A stretch of 64,000 nucleotides of DNA from Microbacterium oxydans (GCF_006540085.1 NZ_BJOG01000002.1:1-64000); one strand, 5' to 3'. Shown: positions 48,313 to 59,099, counted from the stretch's first letter. Notes: generated from the letters alone by a model not told the origin. Numbers and translations: made by a program.

Positions 48313-48785
48313 GATGTCTCCAGCCTAGAACGTGGACGCTGAGAAGATCTCGGGGCGAGCAGCAGGGTGAAGACGACCGCGACGGCGACGCCGAGGATCG
48401 CGCCCGTCGAGTTGGCCACGACATCGTTCACGGTCGCTGCGCGGTGGGGAAGAGCCACGCGCTGAGCGGTCTCGATCATCGTGGACAGCAGCGGTCCCAC
48501 CAACAGTGCGAGGAACCACACGCGACGGGGGAGGAGCAGGAAGGCGAGGATGCCGACCGGCACGAAGACCAGCATGTTCGCGATGATCTCGAGCCGCGTG
48601 AAGTCGAGCCACTCCCAGCCGAGACGGTGTGTGGTCGTGAGGATGACGTCGAGCAGATTCGGCATCGAGTCCTCGACCTTCGACGGCGTGAGGGTGAGGG
48701 CGGCGAGGCCGATCAGGAAGGGGACGCTGAGGGCGAGCCCGCATACCCGGGTGAACCGGCGCGGCGGTGGGAGCAGAGAGCTCAT
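48309..48785 (-). CDS. VanZ-family membrane protein
   Basis: A 158-residue protein with four membrane segments and the VanZ pattern NMLVFVPVGILAFLLLP and ETAQ. VanZ gives low-level teicoplanin resistance in enterococci, but most family members have no known role. Confidence 0.85.
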   Translation of the reverse strand: MSSLLPPPRRFTRVCGLALSVPFLIGLAALTLTPSKVEDSMPNLLDVILTTTHRLGWEWLDFTRLEIIANMLVFVPVGILAFLLLPRRVWFLALLVGPLLSTMIETAQRVALPHRAATVNDVVANSTGAILGVAVAVVFTLLLAPRSSQRPRSRLETS

Positions 48786-48817
48786 GCGTTCCCTTCGTGC
48801 ACGGTCCCGGTACAGAG

Positions 48818-48841
48818 AAGGCCGCCCCTGAGGGCGGCCTT
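48818..48841 (-). terminator. Terminator of tRNA-Pro
   Basis: A perfect 10-bp stem (48818-48827 with 48832-48841) with a four-base loop. It lies 10 bases beyond the tRNA 3' end and before the VanZ gene. Confidence 0.75.
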
Positions 48842-48850
48842 CCGGTGTTA

Positions 48851-48928
<78 letters not shown>

Positions 48929-48983
48929 TTTGCAACCCTCCGAGTCTACAGGGAAATGCTCCCCGCGCCGAATCGAGGCCGGA

Positions 48984-49530
48984 TCACACCTGTGCGGTGA
49001 TGCGTACGGTGATGAGCGCGACGATCAGGAGCAGGAGTCCTCCGCCCGTGGAGACCGCGAGCGTGATGAGGCGCGCACGCCCGCGTGGCAGAGCCATGCA
49101 ACCGGCTGTGACCAGGATGGGCCAGACATTCGACGTCGTCAACACCCACACGGACAGCATCCCGACGGCACTTTCGCTGTTCCCTTTGCTGGCGCCCAGA
49201 CCGATGGCCCACGCGACGATCACACCCCAGATCAGCGTGAACAGGAATGCGAGAGCGGCGAGAAGCACGCGCGCAGGGGGGACGCACGAGCGAGCGGATT
49301 CCACGGAGGAGAGCCATCGCGGGGAGCAGGACACCGATGATGGACACCGCGAGCAGAGTGAGGGCGGATCGAGGCCAATCCGCCAGTCCGAGCGGTGGGC
49401 GCGTGGCCTCACTGACGAGGGGCAGAGCGAGCACCGAGAACGTCAGTGGGATCAGGAGGTACATCGCGCTCGCCCCGAAGGCTGCGGTCCGTGCCGTCTT
49501 CGCCTCGCCGTGCGGAAGCAACTGCGTCAC
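48984..49530 (-). pseudogene. Frameshifted small membrane protein
   Basis: Two frames each code half of a membrane protein. The first frame (GTG 49530) gives two membrane segments, then turns into basic nonsense at a run of six C on this strand (49276-49281). Dropping one C joins RSLVRPP to ARVLLAALAFLFTLIWG in the other frame, which supplies three more segments and ends at 48984. The intact protein would have about 182 residues. It is either a true frameshift, a slippage site, or a sequencing error in a homopolymer. It lies nine bases after the metallophosphoesterase. Function unknown. Confidence 0.75.
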
Positions 49531-49539
49531 CCGGCGCGC

Positions 49540-50487
49540 TCAGCGCCGAGGCTGTGCCGTGAGCGTGAGAAGCGTCGCCTCGGGTCGACAGGCGAAGCGG
49601 ACCGGCGCGTAGATGGAGTGTCCGCACCCCGCGCTGACGTTGAGCGGCACGGTGCGTCCGCCGTGCGACCAGGTGCTGAGCCCCTTGGCCTGCTTGAGCG
49701 GGATGTCGCAGTTCGCCACGAGAGCCCCGTACCCGGGAATACACACCTGACCGCCGTGCGTGTGGCCTCCGAGGATCGCATCGGCGCCGAGATCGGTGAA
49801 GCCGTTGAGCACCCGCTGATACGGCGCGTGCGTGACGCCGAGGACGGGCGTCGCCGCGTCACGAGCGCCGAGTGCCGAGATCGCGTCGGGAAGCTCGTCC
49901 AGCCGATCCCAGTCACGGTGGGCGTCGTCGACGCCGAAGAGATCGACGTCGGTGCCTGCGATGCGCAACCGTGCTGCGGCATTGTTCAGGTCGGTCCAGC
50001 CCAACTCATCCGTGAAGTACCGGTCCATCGCGTCGGTGTCGAGCAGCTCCGGTTTGTGGTTCTTCTTGGATGGGCCGAGGAAGTAGCGGAAGGGGTTCCG
50101 CGGAGACGGCGCTGCCACGTCGTTCGAGCCGTGCACGAACACGCCGGGGATACCGGCGAAAGGAGCGAAGGCACGCCGGATGCCGTCGAGTCCGTTCTCA
50201 TGGCCGAGGTTGTCCCCGGTGTTCACGATGAGGTCGGGCTTCAGTTCGGCGAGGGAGGCGAGCCAGTCCTGTTTGCGATGCTGCCACGGCGCCATGTGCG
50301 CATCGGAGATGTGCAGGATGCGCAGCGGTGCTGCGCCGGGCGGGAGGGCCACTGCTGAGGCCTCGCGCACGGTGAACAGGTACCGCTCGATGCCGATGCC
50401 CCAGATGGCAGCGCCGGCACCCACGGCCCCCACCGCGCCGAGCGCGATGAGGGCCGGGTGCGCGCCGCGTCGTGCCGCTACTGGCAC
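49540..50487 (-). CDS. Metallophosphoesterase, membrane-anchored
   Basis: A 315-residue protein with one N-terminal membrane segment and a calcineurin-like domain: ISDAHMAP, NTGDNLGH, GSND, and GGHTHGGQ are the metal motifs. The start GTG 50487 overlaps the end of the PBP gene by ten bases; the longer open frame is PBP coding sequence. Its place behind the PBP gene is conserved in many actinobacteria. Confidence 0.88.
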   Translation of the reverse strand: MPVAARRGAHPALIALGAVGAVGAGAAIWGIGIERYLFTVREASAVALPPGAAPLRILHISDAHMAPWQHRKQDWLASLAELKPDLIVNTGDNLGHENGLDGIRRAFAPFAGIPGVFVHGSNDVAAPSPRNPFRYFLGPSKKNHKPELLDTDAMDRYFTDELGWTDLNNAAARLRIAGTDVDLFGVDDAHRDWDRLDELPDAISALGARDAATPVLGVTHAPYQRVLNGFTDLGADAILGGHTHGGQVCIPGYGALVANCDIPLKQAKGLSTWSHGGRTVPLNVSAGCGHSIYAPVRFACRPEATLLTLTAQPRR

Positions 50488-53039
50488 GTCACACGCACGG
50501 CGGTGGACTTGCTGGCCGCAGTGCCCGGCGCAGGGTCGGAGTTGCCCACGACAGATGTCGGCGGATTGCACGAGTTGTCGAACTCGATGTCCGTGAAGCC
50601 GGCCGCCCCGAGCGCAGCGGTCGCCTGAGCTCTCGACATCCCCACGAGGTTCGCGGGGACGGTCGTCCCCTGGCCGTTACTGGTCGTGAGCGTGACCGTC
50701 GCGCCGTTCGGAGCTTCCCCCGTGGGGTCCTGACCGGCGACCAGACCGGCGGCGAGATCGCTGTCGACCGCCCCTCCGACGGAGACCTGGAAGCCTGCGT
50801 CGGTGAGGATGCCGGTCGCCTCCTCGACGGACTTGCCCACGACGCTCGGAACCGTCGTCAGCTGCTGTCGGGTCAGCTTGCCGTCCGGCTTCGGGAAGGC
50901 GTCTCCGCCGTACGCGGCGTTGGCTGCCCCCTGCGCGGCCTTGGCCAGGGGGTATCGCATGTCGTTGAGGTTCCAGCCGTTGGCCCGCTTCTGGTAGATG
51001 TTGGCCTGACCCTGCCAGCGACCCGCCCAGACGGCGGTGGTGACCTTGGTGCTGGACTCGATCATCATGGTCGACCAGCGGTCGTGCGTACCGGTCTTGC
51101 CGATGAGGGGAGTGCCGTCGTTCGGGTTGGCGCGGGATCCGGTGCCACCGCCGCTCATCACGCTCTGCAGCGCGAAGGCGGCAGTCGCCGCGATCTCGGG
51201 CTGCAGCACGCCGTCGGTGCAGGACGACGCGGGCAACTCGCGGTCTTTACCGTCGGCGCCGACCACGCGATCGATCGCGCGAGGCGTGCAGTACTTTCCG
51301 CCGCTCGCGACGGTCGCATAGGCGTTCGCCATGGCGAGAGGAGAGATGTTCTTCGGTCCCAGCACATCGAAGGGGACGTTCTCGTCGGTGACCTTGCCAC
51401 CGTTCGCGAGCGTCACACCCATGCGGTCGGCAACCTTGTTGATGTCGCAGACATCGAGCTTCGACGCCATCGCGAAGTACCCACTGTTGAGGGAGTTCCT
51501 CGTGAAGTTCAGCACCGAGCTCGTCCCGCCGCCGCCGCCGCCGAAGTTGCCGATCTTCTTCGTGTCGGTGCTCTGCTTGGCGCCGCACACGGGGATCCTC
51601 AGATTCGTCTGGACGCTTCCGTTGAGCACCTCGTTGACGGAGTGGCCCTTCTCGAGCCAGTCGATCAGCGTGAACAGCTTGTAGGTCGATCCGACCTGGA
51701 AGCCCCCAGAGTTGCCGTGGTCCTTGTCACCGGCGAACACCAGCGATGTGTAGGCCTGGTCGTCGGTGGGCGTCTCGGTGAACATGGTGTTCTGCGTCAT
51801 CGAGAGAATTCGTCCGGTGCCGACCTCGACCGAGACGCCGGCGGCGCCGAAGTTCTGGTTGTCGGCGTTGGCGGGAACGATCTCGGACATGCTCTCGGCG
51901 GCCGGGTTCTGGATGCGGTAGTCCAGCGTGGTGTAGATCTTCAGGCCACCGCGGCGGAGCAGATCCGTGCGCTCCTGCTGCGTCTTCCCGAAGGCCTCGT
52001 CGTTCAGGACGATCGACTTCACGTACTGGCAGAAGTACGCGCTGGTTCCGGCGGATGCACACCCCTGCGTCGGGGGGTTGAGCGCGGGCGTGATCTCCGA
52101 TGCGTCGGCCTCGTCGTACTGTGCCTGCGTGATCTTGCCGTCGGCGAGCATGCGACCCAGCACGTAGTGACGGCGGTCCTTCGTGAGTGCGTACCCATCC
52201 GCGGCCGTGTTCAGCGCCACGCCCTCGGAGTTCGTGATCGTGCCTTCCGGCTTGTCGATCCGGTAGGTGTTCGGGTTCTGCACGATGCCGGCGAGAGTCG
52301 CCGACTGCGCGACCGTGAGGTTCGCGGCCGTCGTGGAGAAGTAGTAGTTCGCGGCCGCCTCGATGCCGTACACGGTTCCACCGAAGTTGGCGATGTTCAG
52401 GTAGCCGAGGAGGATGTCGTTCTTGGAGAAGTCCTTCTCGATCTGGATCGCGTAGCGCATCTCCTGCAGCTTGCGCTCGATGCCCTTCGCCCCTGTCGCG
52501 TTGGTGGCGTCGAGCCAGCACTGCTGGAGGTCTTCCGAGTAGGTGTCAGACGTGGTGTCGACGTCCTGCTCGCACTTCTGGATCAGGACGTTTTTCACGT
52601 ACTGCTGGCTGATCGTCGACGCACCACGGCTGGAGGTGCCTCGTACGTTGTCGACCAGGGCCTTCACGGTCGCGCCGATGTTGACGCCGCCGTGACTGTA
52701 GAAGTTCTTGTCCTCACTCGACAGGATCGCGTCGTAGAGGGTGGGGGAGACCTGCTCGTAGGTCACCGGCACGCGGTTCTGCTCGTAGAACGACGCGAGC
52801 TCGACCTGCGAACCGTCGGGGGCGGTCGCGTAGATGGTCGACTGCTCCATCGGCGTGCTCGGGTCGAGGCTCTCGGGGAGCTGATCGAAGAGGGTGAGAG
52901 CCTGGGTGCCTGCGAGGCCGGTCATCGCGAGCACCGGGGTGACGCTGGCCGTGACGAGGAGACCGGCGACGGCGCTCAGGCCGACGAGCCCGACGAGACC
53001 GCCGAGCACGCCTCTCACCGTGCGATTCTTTTGGGGCAT
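50478..53039 (-). CDS. ponA: Bifunctional penicillin-binding protein with PASTA domains
   Basis: An 853-residue class A PBP. One N-terminal membrane segment; a glycosyltransferase domain with the catalytic Glu in SSEDKNFYSHGG at about 106; a transpeptidase domain with SxxK in GSTYKLF and KTGT in LIGKTGTHD; then two PASTA domains (PSVVGKSVEEATGILTDAGF and NLVGMSRAQATAALGAAGF). Builds and cross-links peptidoglycan outside the membrane. Confidence 0.96.
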   Translation of the reverse strand: MPQKNRTVRGVLGGLVGLVGLSAVAGLLVTASVTPVLAMTGLAGTQALTLFDQLPESLDPSTPMEQSTIYATAPDGSQVELASFYEQNRVPVTYEQVSPTLYDAILSSEDKNFYSHGGVNIGATVKALVDNVRGTSSRGASTISQQYVKNVLIQKCEQDVDTTSDTYSEDLQQCWLDATNATGAKGIERKLQEMRYAIQIEKDFSKNDILLGYLNIANFGGTVYGIEAAANYYFSTTAANLTVAQSATLAGIVQNPNTYRIDKPEGTITNSEGVALNTAADGYALTKDRRHYVLGRMLADGKITQAQYDEADASEITPALNPPTQGCASAGTSAYFCQYVKSIVLNDEAFGKTQQERTDLLRRGGLKIYTTLDYRIQNPAAESMSEIVPANADNQNFGAAGVSVEVGTGRILSMTQNTMFTETPTDDQAYTSLVFAGDKDHGNSGGFQVGSTYKLFTLIDWLEKGHSVNEVLNGSVQTNLRIPVCGAKQSTDTKKIGNFGGGGGGTSSVLNFTRNSLNSGYFAMASKLDVCDINKVADRMGVTLANGGKVTDENVPFDVLGPKNISPLAMANAYATVASGGKYCTPRAIDRVVGADGKDRELPASSCTDGVLQPEIAATAAFALQSVMSGGGTGSRANPNDGTPLIGKTGTHDRWSTMMIESSTKVTTAVWAGRWQGQANIYQKRANGWNLNDMRYPLAKAAQGAANAAYGGDAFPKPDGKLTRQQLTTVPSVVGKSVEEATGILTDAGFQVSVGGAVDSDLAAGLVAGQDPTGEAPNGATVTLTTSNGQGTTVPANLVGMSRAQATAALGAAGFTDIEFDNSCNPPTSVVGNSDPAPGTAASKSTAVRVTCQ

Positions 53040-53128
53040 ACGCTTGATCGTAGGGGAGTTCCCTGAATACCGCCTTTGACGAGCCCGCCCCGGATTTCCG
53101 GTGCCGCGCCCCGATCGACAGGAGTGCC

Positions 53129-53353
53129 ATGACCACGTGGGAGTACCTCACCACGCCGCTGCTGATCCACAACACGGCAGCCATCCTCAACAACTGGGGC
53201 AAGCAGGGCTGGGAGCTCGTGCAGGTCGTGCAGGGGCCCGAAGGTGGGCTCGTCGCCTACCTGAAGCGCCCCGTCACGTCCGACGCGTCGACGAATGCCG
53301 GCCTCGCCGCCGCAGAGCAGGCCGCCCGTCAGTTCGAGGGAGGCCAGGCATGA
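53129..53353 (+). CDS. DUF4177 domain protein
   Basis: A 74-residue protein starting MTTWEYLTTPLLIHN, with the DUF4177 pattern NNWGKQGWELVQV. ATG 53129 follows CAGGAGTGCC. Overlaps the RidA gene by four bases. Role unknown; the pair next to a PBP gene is common in related genomes. Confidence 0.8.
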   Translation: MTTWEYLTTPLLIHNTAAILNNWGKQGWELVQVVQGPEGGLVAYLKRPVTSDASTNAGLAAAEQAARQFEGGQA

Positions 53354-53808
53354 GCGTCTCCGCCCGCCTCGCCGAGCTCGGCATCGAGCTGCCTCCGGTC
53401 GCCGCCCCGGTCGCCGCTTACGTCCCTGCGGTCGTGCACGGGGGCCTCGTCTACACCTCGGGCCAGCTACCGTTCGTCGACGGTGCGCTGCCGGCCACGG
53501 GCAAGGTGGGCGCCGACGTCTCCGCCGAGGATGCGAAGACCTACGCCCGCACGTGTGCGCTGAACGCTCTGGCCGCGGCGGCGGATGCCGCGGGTGGTGT
53601 CGACCGCATCGGCGGTGTGCTCCGCGTCGGCGGGTTCGTCGGATCCGCGGACGGTTTCACGGGGCAGCCCGCCGTCATCAACGGCGCGAGCGAGGTGCTC
53701 GGTGAGATCTTCGGTGATGCGGGGCGCCACGCACGCGCGGCTGTCGGCGTCGCGGAGCTCCCGCTCGGCAGTCCGGTCGAGGTCGAGGTGACGTTCCTCC
53801 TCGCCTGA
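53350..53808 (+). CDS. RidA-family protein
   Basis: A 152-residue member of the RidA/YjgF family, which hydrolyses reactive imines and enamines. The motif LVYTSGQLPFVDG at the N-terminus and INGASEVLGEIFGDAGRHARAAVG are typical of the longer actinobacterial type. Confidence 0.87.
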   Translation: MSVSARLAELGIELPPVAAPVAAYVPAVVHGGLVYTSGQLPFVDGALPATGKVGADVSAEDAKTYARTCALNALAAAADAAGGVDRIGGVLRVGGFVGSADGFTGQPAVINGASEVLGEIFGDAGRHARAAVGVAELPLGSPVEVEVTFLLA

Positions 53809-53839
53809 ATGCGTCCCGGCGGCGTCCTCCGCCGTGTCC

Positions 53840-53886
53840 GCAAGAGAAACGCGCCTCCCCGAGATGGGGAGGCGCGTTTCTCTTGC
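53840..53886. terminator. Bidirectional terminator between ridA and acs
   Basis: A perfect 21-bp stem (53840-53860 with 53866-53886) and a five-base loop, ending both converging transcripts. It is the strongest hairpin in the window. Confidence 0.92.
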
Positions 53887-53898
53887 CTGCTGCTCGTC

Positions 53899-55866
<1,968 letters not shown>

Positions 55867-56024
55867 CGGCAGGCGCTCCTTTGCGGCATACGGGTCTTGC
55901 GAGCATGGTCGTGGGGGTGGGCGACCAGGTCAGGGCGAATCTATCCCTGCAGCCTCGCTGCGCATACTGCCGAAAGTCGGTAGTGTTGCCGGTTTTGTCA
56001 GGACGGTCGCCTTGCGTACACTCG
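55867..56024. promoter_or_regulatory. Regulatory gap between acs and the 6C RNA
   Basis: No gene is seen. An imperfect dyad at 55966-55984 (one mismatch in eight pairs) could control acs. On the plus strand TTGTCA (55995-56000) and TACACT (56017-56022), 16 bases apart, make a near-consensus promoter for the RNA that follows. Confidence 0.55.
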
Positions 56025-56027
56025 ACG

Positions 56028-56127
56028 ACAGCCGAATTCTCATTCCGGCCTTGGCGTGCCCGATTCCCCCAATCGTGGAACGTCGTGGGCGGCATCTCAT
56101 TCCCCCCGTGAGATGCCGCCCATTCCT
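56028..56127 (+). ncRNA. 6C RNA (actinobacterial small RNA)
   Basis: Two C-loop hairpins are visible. The first is CGATT-CCCCC-AATCG at 56061-56075. The second has a 13-bp stem (56087-56099 with 56109-56121) and a loop containing six C, followed by ATTCCTTT. This layout is that of 6C RNA, whose exposed C loops are thought to pair with G-rich targets. Promoter boxes lie just upstream. In mycobacteria the 6C gene is also near the tad locus. The 5' end is set by the promoter and is approximate. Confidence 0.85.
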
Positions 56128-56280
56128 TTGGGAGCGCTCTCTGCGTCCTCGGAGCATCCTCGGGTCCTGCCGGCAGCCAGGCACTGCACCACGGGGTGAC
56201 GAACCGGCTTCTCCACAGGCGCTGGAGGATCCGGATTTCTCGGGACTTCCCCCTCCGCGACTGCGCATAACGTCGCCGTC

Positions 56281-56559
56281 ATGCCTGATTCCTTCGTCAT
56301 CCAGCCCAGGGGAGTGCGCTCGCTCGCGTCCGAGGAGACCACGTCGCCGGCACCCCTCCGTCTGGATCCCGTGTTCGGACCGCTTCTTCCTCACATCGAC
56401 GACGCGGTGACCGATGTGTTCGTGAACGGTGCGGGCGGGCTCTATGTCGACCGGGGGAATGGCGCCGAGCCGGCTGCCGCCTGGAGGGCCTCGGAGCGTG
56501 AGGTTCGTGACCTCGCCGTCGCACTGGTCGGGCTCGGCGGACGCCATCTCGACGACTAG
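56281..56559 (+). pseudogene. tadA: tadA/cpaF pilus ATPase, 5' part, interrupted
   Basis: Codes the first 91 residues (through GLGGRHLD) of a TadA/CpaF-type secretion ATPase, then meets a TAG supplied by the inserted element at 56557-56559. The segment PHIDDAVTDVFVNGAGGLYVD is the usual N-terminal domain. ATG 56281 is seven bases after TAACGT. Joining 56553 directly to 63061 restores one open frame of 336 residues (HLDDQAPCVDVRLDSG). The rest of the gene is at 63061-63798. Confidence 0.92.
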
Positions 56560-56582
56560 AAACCATAAAATAGACATATGCC
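56540..56582. other. attL junction of the element
   Basis: tadA sequence ends in CTCGAC, then the GA dinucleotide (56554-56555), then the element arm CTAGAAACCA... to 56582. The arm matches the reverse complement of the right arm at 21 of 27 positions. GA is the likely serine-recombinase crossover. Confidence 0.85.
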
Positions 56583-56952
56583 TAAGATGCCGCGAACGAC
56601 CCTCTCGGCGGTAGCACTCGCCGCCGCCTCTATCGCCCTCCTGGTGGGGTGCTCTGCGACCCCGCCCGTCGCGTCACCGACGCCCACACCGGACGCGTTC
56701 GACGTCGCCTGGGATCGGTGCGTGTGGTCACACCCCGAGCCGTACGAGGCGAAAGCCGAGGACGGCGAGGGGTACGTCATGCAGACGCCCGAAGAGGGCT
56801 GCGAGCGGTGGGTGGATCAGGTCGGGGAAGACGGCTTCATCGACCAGTGGGATGAGGAGTACGCGCAGATGACCCGGTGCGCGTTCGTTCTCGGCACGAC
56901 GAACGACGAGTACGCCGACGAGATCGACGCCTGCATCGAGGCCGCGCCGTGA
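56578..56952 (+). CDS. Small lipoprotein of the element
   Basis: A 124-residue secreted lipoprotein: signal peptide, lipobox LVGC with Cys at about 24, a Pro/Thr linker, then a small acidic domain with four Cys (DRCVW, EEGCERW, TRCAF, DACIEA) that could form two disulfides. Its ATG lies inside the left attachment arm. The stop overlaps the recombinase start (GTGA). It could be a surface exclusion or immunity factor, but nothing proves this. Confidence 0.75.
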   Translation: MPKMPRTTLSAVALAAASIALLVGCSATPPVASPTPTPDAFDVAWDRCVWSHPEPYEAKAEDGEGYVMQTPEEGCERWVDQVGEDGFIDQWDEEYAQMTRCAFVLGTTNDEYADEIDACIEAAP

Positions 56953-58391
56953 CCGTCCGTGCTGCGATCTACGCGCGCATCAGCAGTGACCGAAAGGGCA
57001 CCGGGGAGGGCGTCGACCGACAGGAGCGCGACTGTCGAGACCTCGCCCAGCGGCTGGGCTGGGATGTCGTAGAGGTCTACGTGGACAACGACATCAGCGC
57101 CGCCAGCGGCAAGCTGCGGCCGGAGTACCGAGCGATGCTCGAGGCGGTGAAGGCGAAGCACATCGACGCGATCTTGGCTTGGCACCCGGACCGGCTGCAC
57201 CGCCGCCCGACCGAACTTGAAGAGTTCATCGCGATTGTGGAGAGGCACGGCACGCTGATTCAGACCGTGACGGCGGGGGAGCTCGACCTGTCGACACCCT
57301 CGGGGCTCATGGTGGCGCGCATGCTCGGAGTCGCGGCCCGCTACGAGGTCGATCAGACGAAGAAGCGGATCAAGGCGGCTGTCGACCAGCGCGCGAAGGA
57401 GGGTCGACCCGCAGGGGGACTGCGGCCCTTCGGGTACGAGAAGGGCGGCATGGTCATCCGGGAGAGCGAAGCGGCAATCGTGCGCGAGTGCACCGACGCT
57501 CTGCTGTCGGGGCGGACACTGGCCTCTCTGGCGCGTGAACTTCGCGCGCGTGGGGTCACGGGCACCCAGGGCAAGCCGGTGACGTACAACAACCTCCGCG
57601 ACCTGCTCCTCAAGCCGAGGAACGCGGGCATCGTCGCTCGCGGCCTCCCGAATCGGAACGCGACGACGAACAACAGCACGCGTCCGTACGAGGAGATCGG
57701 CCCCGCTCTTTGGCCGGCGATCGTCCCCGAGGAGAAGTGGCGAGCCCTGGTAGCGCTGCTCACCGACCCCGGGCGTCGGACCTACCACGGCAACCTGCGG
57801 GAGTCCAAGCACCTCGGGTCGAGCATCTACCGCTGTGGCATCGAGGGCTGCGGTGGGAAGATGCGGACGGCGCCGAACGGCGGCACGCCCAGCAAGCCGG
57901 GGAGTCGCCACACGATCTATCGATGCGTGACGAGCGCGCATCTGACGGTGCGCGCGAGCTTCACAGATGACTACGTGCGGGGCGTCGTGGCTGAGATGGT
58001 GCGCGATCCGCGCATCCAGGCCGCGTTGGCCCCGAATGCGGACCCGCAGTTGGCGGCTGACCGCGAGGAGCGGGCCGCCCTGTCCCTACGGCTTCAGCAG
58101 TTCGAGGACGACTACGCCGCGGGCAAGATCAGGGCGGAGCAGTTGAAGCGCGCCACCGACAGAGTGGCCGCAGAGATCGCGGACATCGACGCCCGTTCGG
58201 CGCGACTCTTGCGCACGACGGCGGCAGCGGCGATCCTTCGGGCGCAGGATCCCGGCCAGGCGTTCTTGGAGTCTCCCGTCGACGTGCAGCGCGCCGTGCT
58301 CAGCACGGTGCTGCGCGTCGAGGTCGTGCCACAGGAGCGGCGGGGACTCGCATGGTCCCCGGCGCGCCTGCGCTTGAGCCCCGCCGTCTAG
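56949..58391 (+). CDS. Large serine recombinase (site-specific integrase)
   Basis: A 480-residue integrase. Catalytic Ser12 is in IYARISSDRKG, and HPDRLHRRP carries active-site Args. The resolvase domain spans about 1-150, the recombinase domain about 160-270, then a zinc ribbon with Cys pairs (CGIEGCGGK ... YRCV), and a coiled coil at about 375-420 (ADREERAALSLRLQQFEDDYAAGK). It would catalyse integration into and, with a helper, excision from tadA. GTG 56949 overlaps the lipoprotein stop. Confidence 0.93.
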   Translation: MTVRAAIYARISSDRKGTGEGVDRQERDCRDLAQRLGWDVVEVYVDNDISAASGKLRPEYRAMLEAVKAKHIDAILAWHPDRLHRRPTELEEFIAIVERHGTLIQTVTAGELDLSTPSGLMVARMLGVAARYEVDQTKKRIKAAVDQRAKEGRPAGGLRPFGYEKGGMVIRESEAAIVRECTDALLSGRTLASLARELRARGVTGTQGKPVTYNNLRDLLLKPRNAGIVARGLPNRNATTNNSTRPYEEIGPALWPAIVPEEKWRALVALLTDPGRRTYHGNLRESKHLGSSIYRCGIEGCGGKMRTAPNGGTPSKPGSRHTIYRCVTSAHLTVRASFTDDYVRGVVAEMVRDPRIQAALAPNADPQLAADREERAALSLRLQQFEDDYAAGKIRAEQLKRATDRVAAEIADIDARSARLLRTTAAAAILRAQDPGQAFLESPVDVQRAVLSTVLRVEVVPQERRGLAWSPARLRLSPAV

Positions 58392-58412
58392 GGGCGCGTC
58401 GAGAACGCGGTC

Positions 58413-58538
58413 AGAATGGCCATTCTCCGGCGTTCGGCATCCCCGCCCGCTCTGGCCATTATCGGACGTCAGAACGGCGGGGAATGGGCACTCTGGCCAC
58501 GTTCACAGAGCGCCCAAACCGCCCATATCGACTAGAAT
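58413..58538 (+). promoter_or_regulatory. TGGCCA repeats and promoter after the recombinase
   Basis: A 14-bp palindrome AGAATGGCCATTCT lies at 58413-58426, and TGGCCA recurs at 58453-58458 and 58494-58499, a spacing of 36 and 41 bases. A TAGAAT box at 58533-58538 follows. These look like operators in front of a promoter for the small-gene operon. Confidence 0.5.
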
Positions 58539-58826
58539 GGACAGTATCGGGACGACGTGCCGCAGGCACCGTCCCGAGGTCCCCGAGCCAGCCGTCGGAG
58601 CGCTCCAAGGGATTGAGGTCAGAGCAGAAAGCCGCACACCAGGCGAGTACGCGAAATAGACGGACGGGCGTCAGGCGGAATCGAGCTCCGCACACCGACC
58701 CAGAGGCCGCAAGGCCAGCCAACAGGACTCTCCCGAGCTCCCTGTGGTGCGAGATGAGATGAAGTCGCGCGGACTGCCGTTGAAAGGCGCGACGACATCG
58801 CTGAGCACCCACAGGGAGCTTTTCGC
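58539..58826 (+). promoter_or_regulatory. Long structured leader hiding a ribosome site
   Basis: No convincing gene lies in these 288 bases. Near the end, AGCTCCCTGTGG (58736-58747) pairs with CCACAGGGAGCT (58809-58820), with a nested 7-bp stem (58764-58770 with 58787-58793). The right arm contains the only ribosome site (GGGAG, 58814-58818) of the next gene. Folding would block its translation, so this is a likely control element. Confidence 0.55.
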
Positions 58827-59099
58827 ATGTCCGAAGCAACCGCGGACGCCAAGCGTCTGCATGAAGCCGATTTCACGGCTCGGCACTTCCTCGTCCATCC
58901 CAACACCATCGAGAACTGGCTGAGCCGTGGGTACATCCGCGCCTTCCGGCTGAACGGCACCGGACCGCTGCTGTTCGACCTCGACGAGATCGAGCGCGCG
59001 TTCAAGGTCTACGGCCCGAGCAAGATGCGCGACGGACGCAAGCGCGGCGCGAAGGGTCGCGTCGTGGCCGTCGTCGTGGCTGAGGGAGGCGACCAGTGA
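58827..59099 (+). CDS. Helix-turn-helix protein, excisionase-like
   Basis: A 90-residue protein with a MerR/excisionase-type HTH (HFLVHPNTIENWLSRGYIRA) and a basic tail (RDGRKRGAKGR). In a serine-recombinase element such a protein may be the directionality factor for excision or a regulator. ATG 58827 is eight bases after the GGGAG that the leader hairpin covers. The stop overlaps the next small gene. Confidence 0.75.
   Translation: MSEATADAKRLHEADFTARHFLVHPNTIENWLSRGYIRAFRLNGTGPLLFDLDEIERAFKVYGPSKMRDGRKRGAKGRVVAVVVAEGGDQ

Noticed and set aside
58352..58762. 136-codon frame after the recombinase
   Set aside because: Overlaps the recombinase end, crosses the operators and the leader, and has no domain or start signal.
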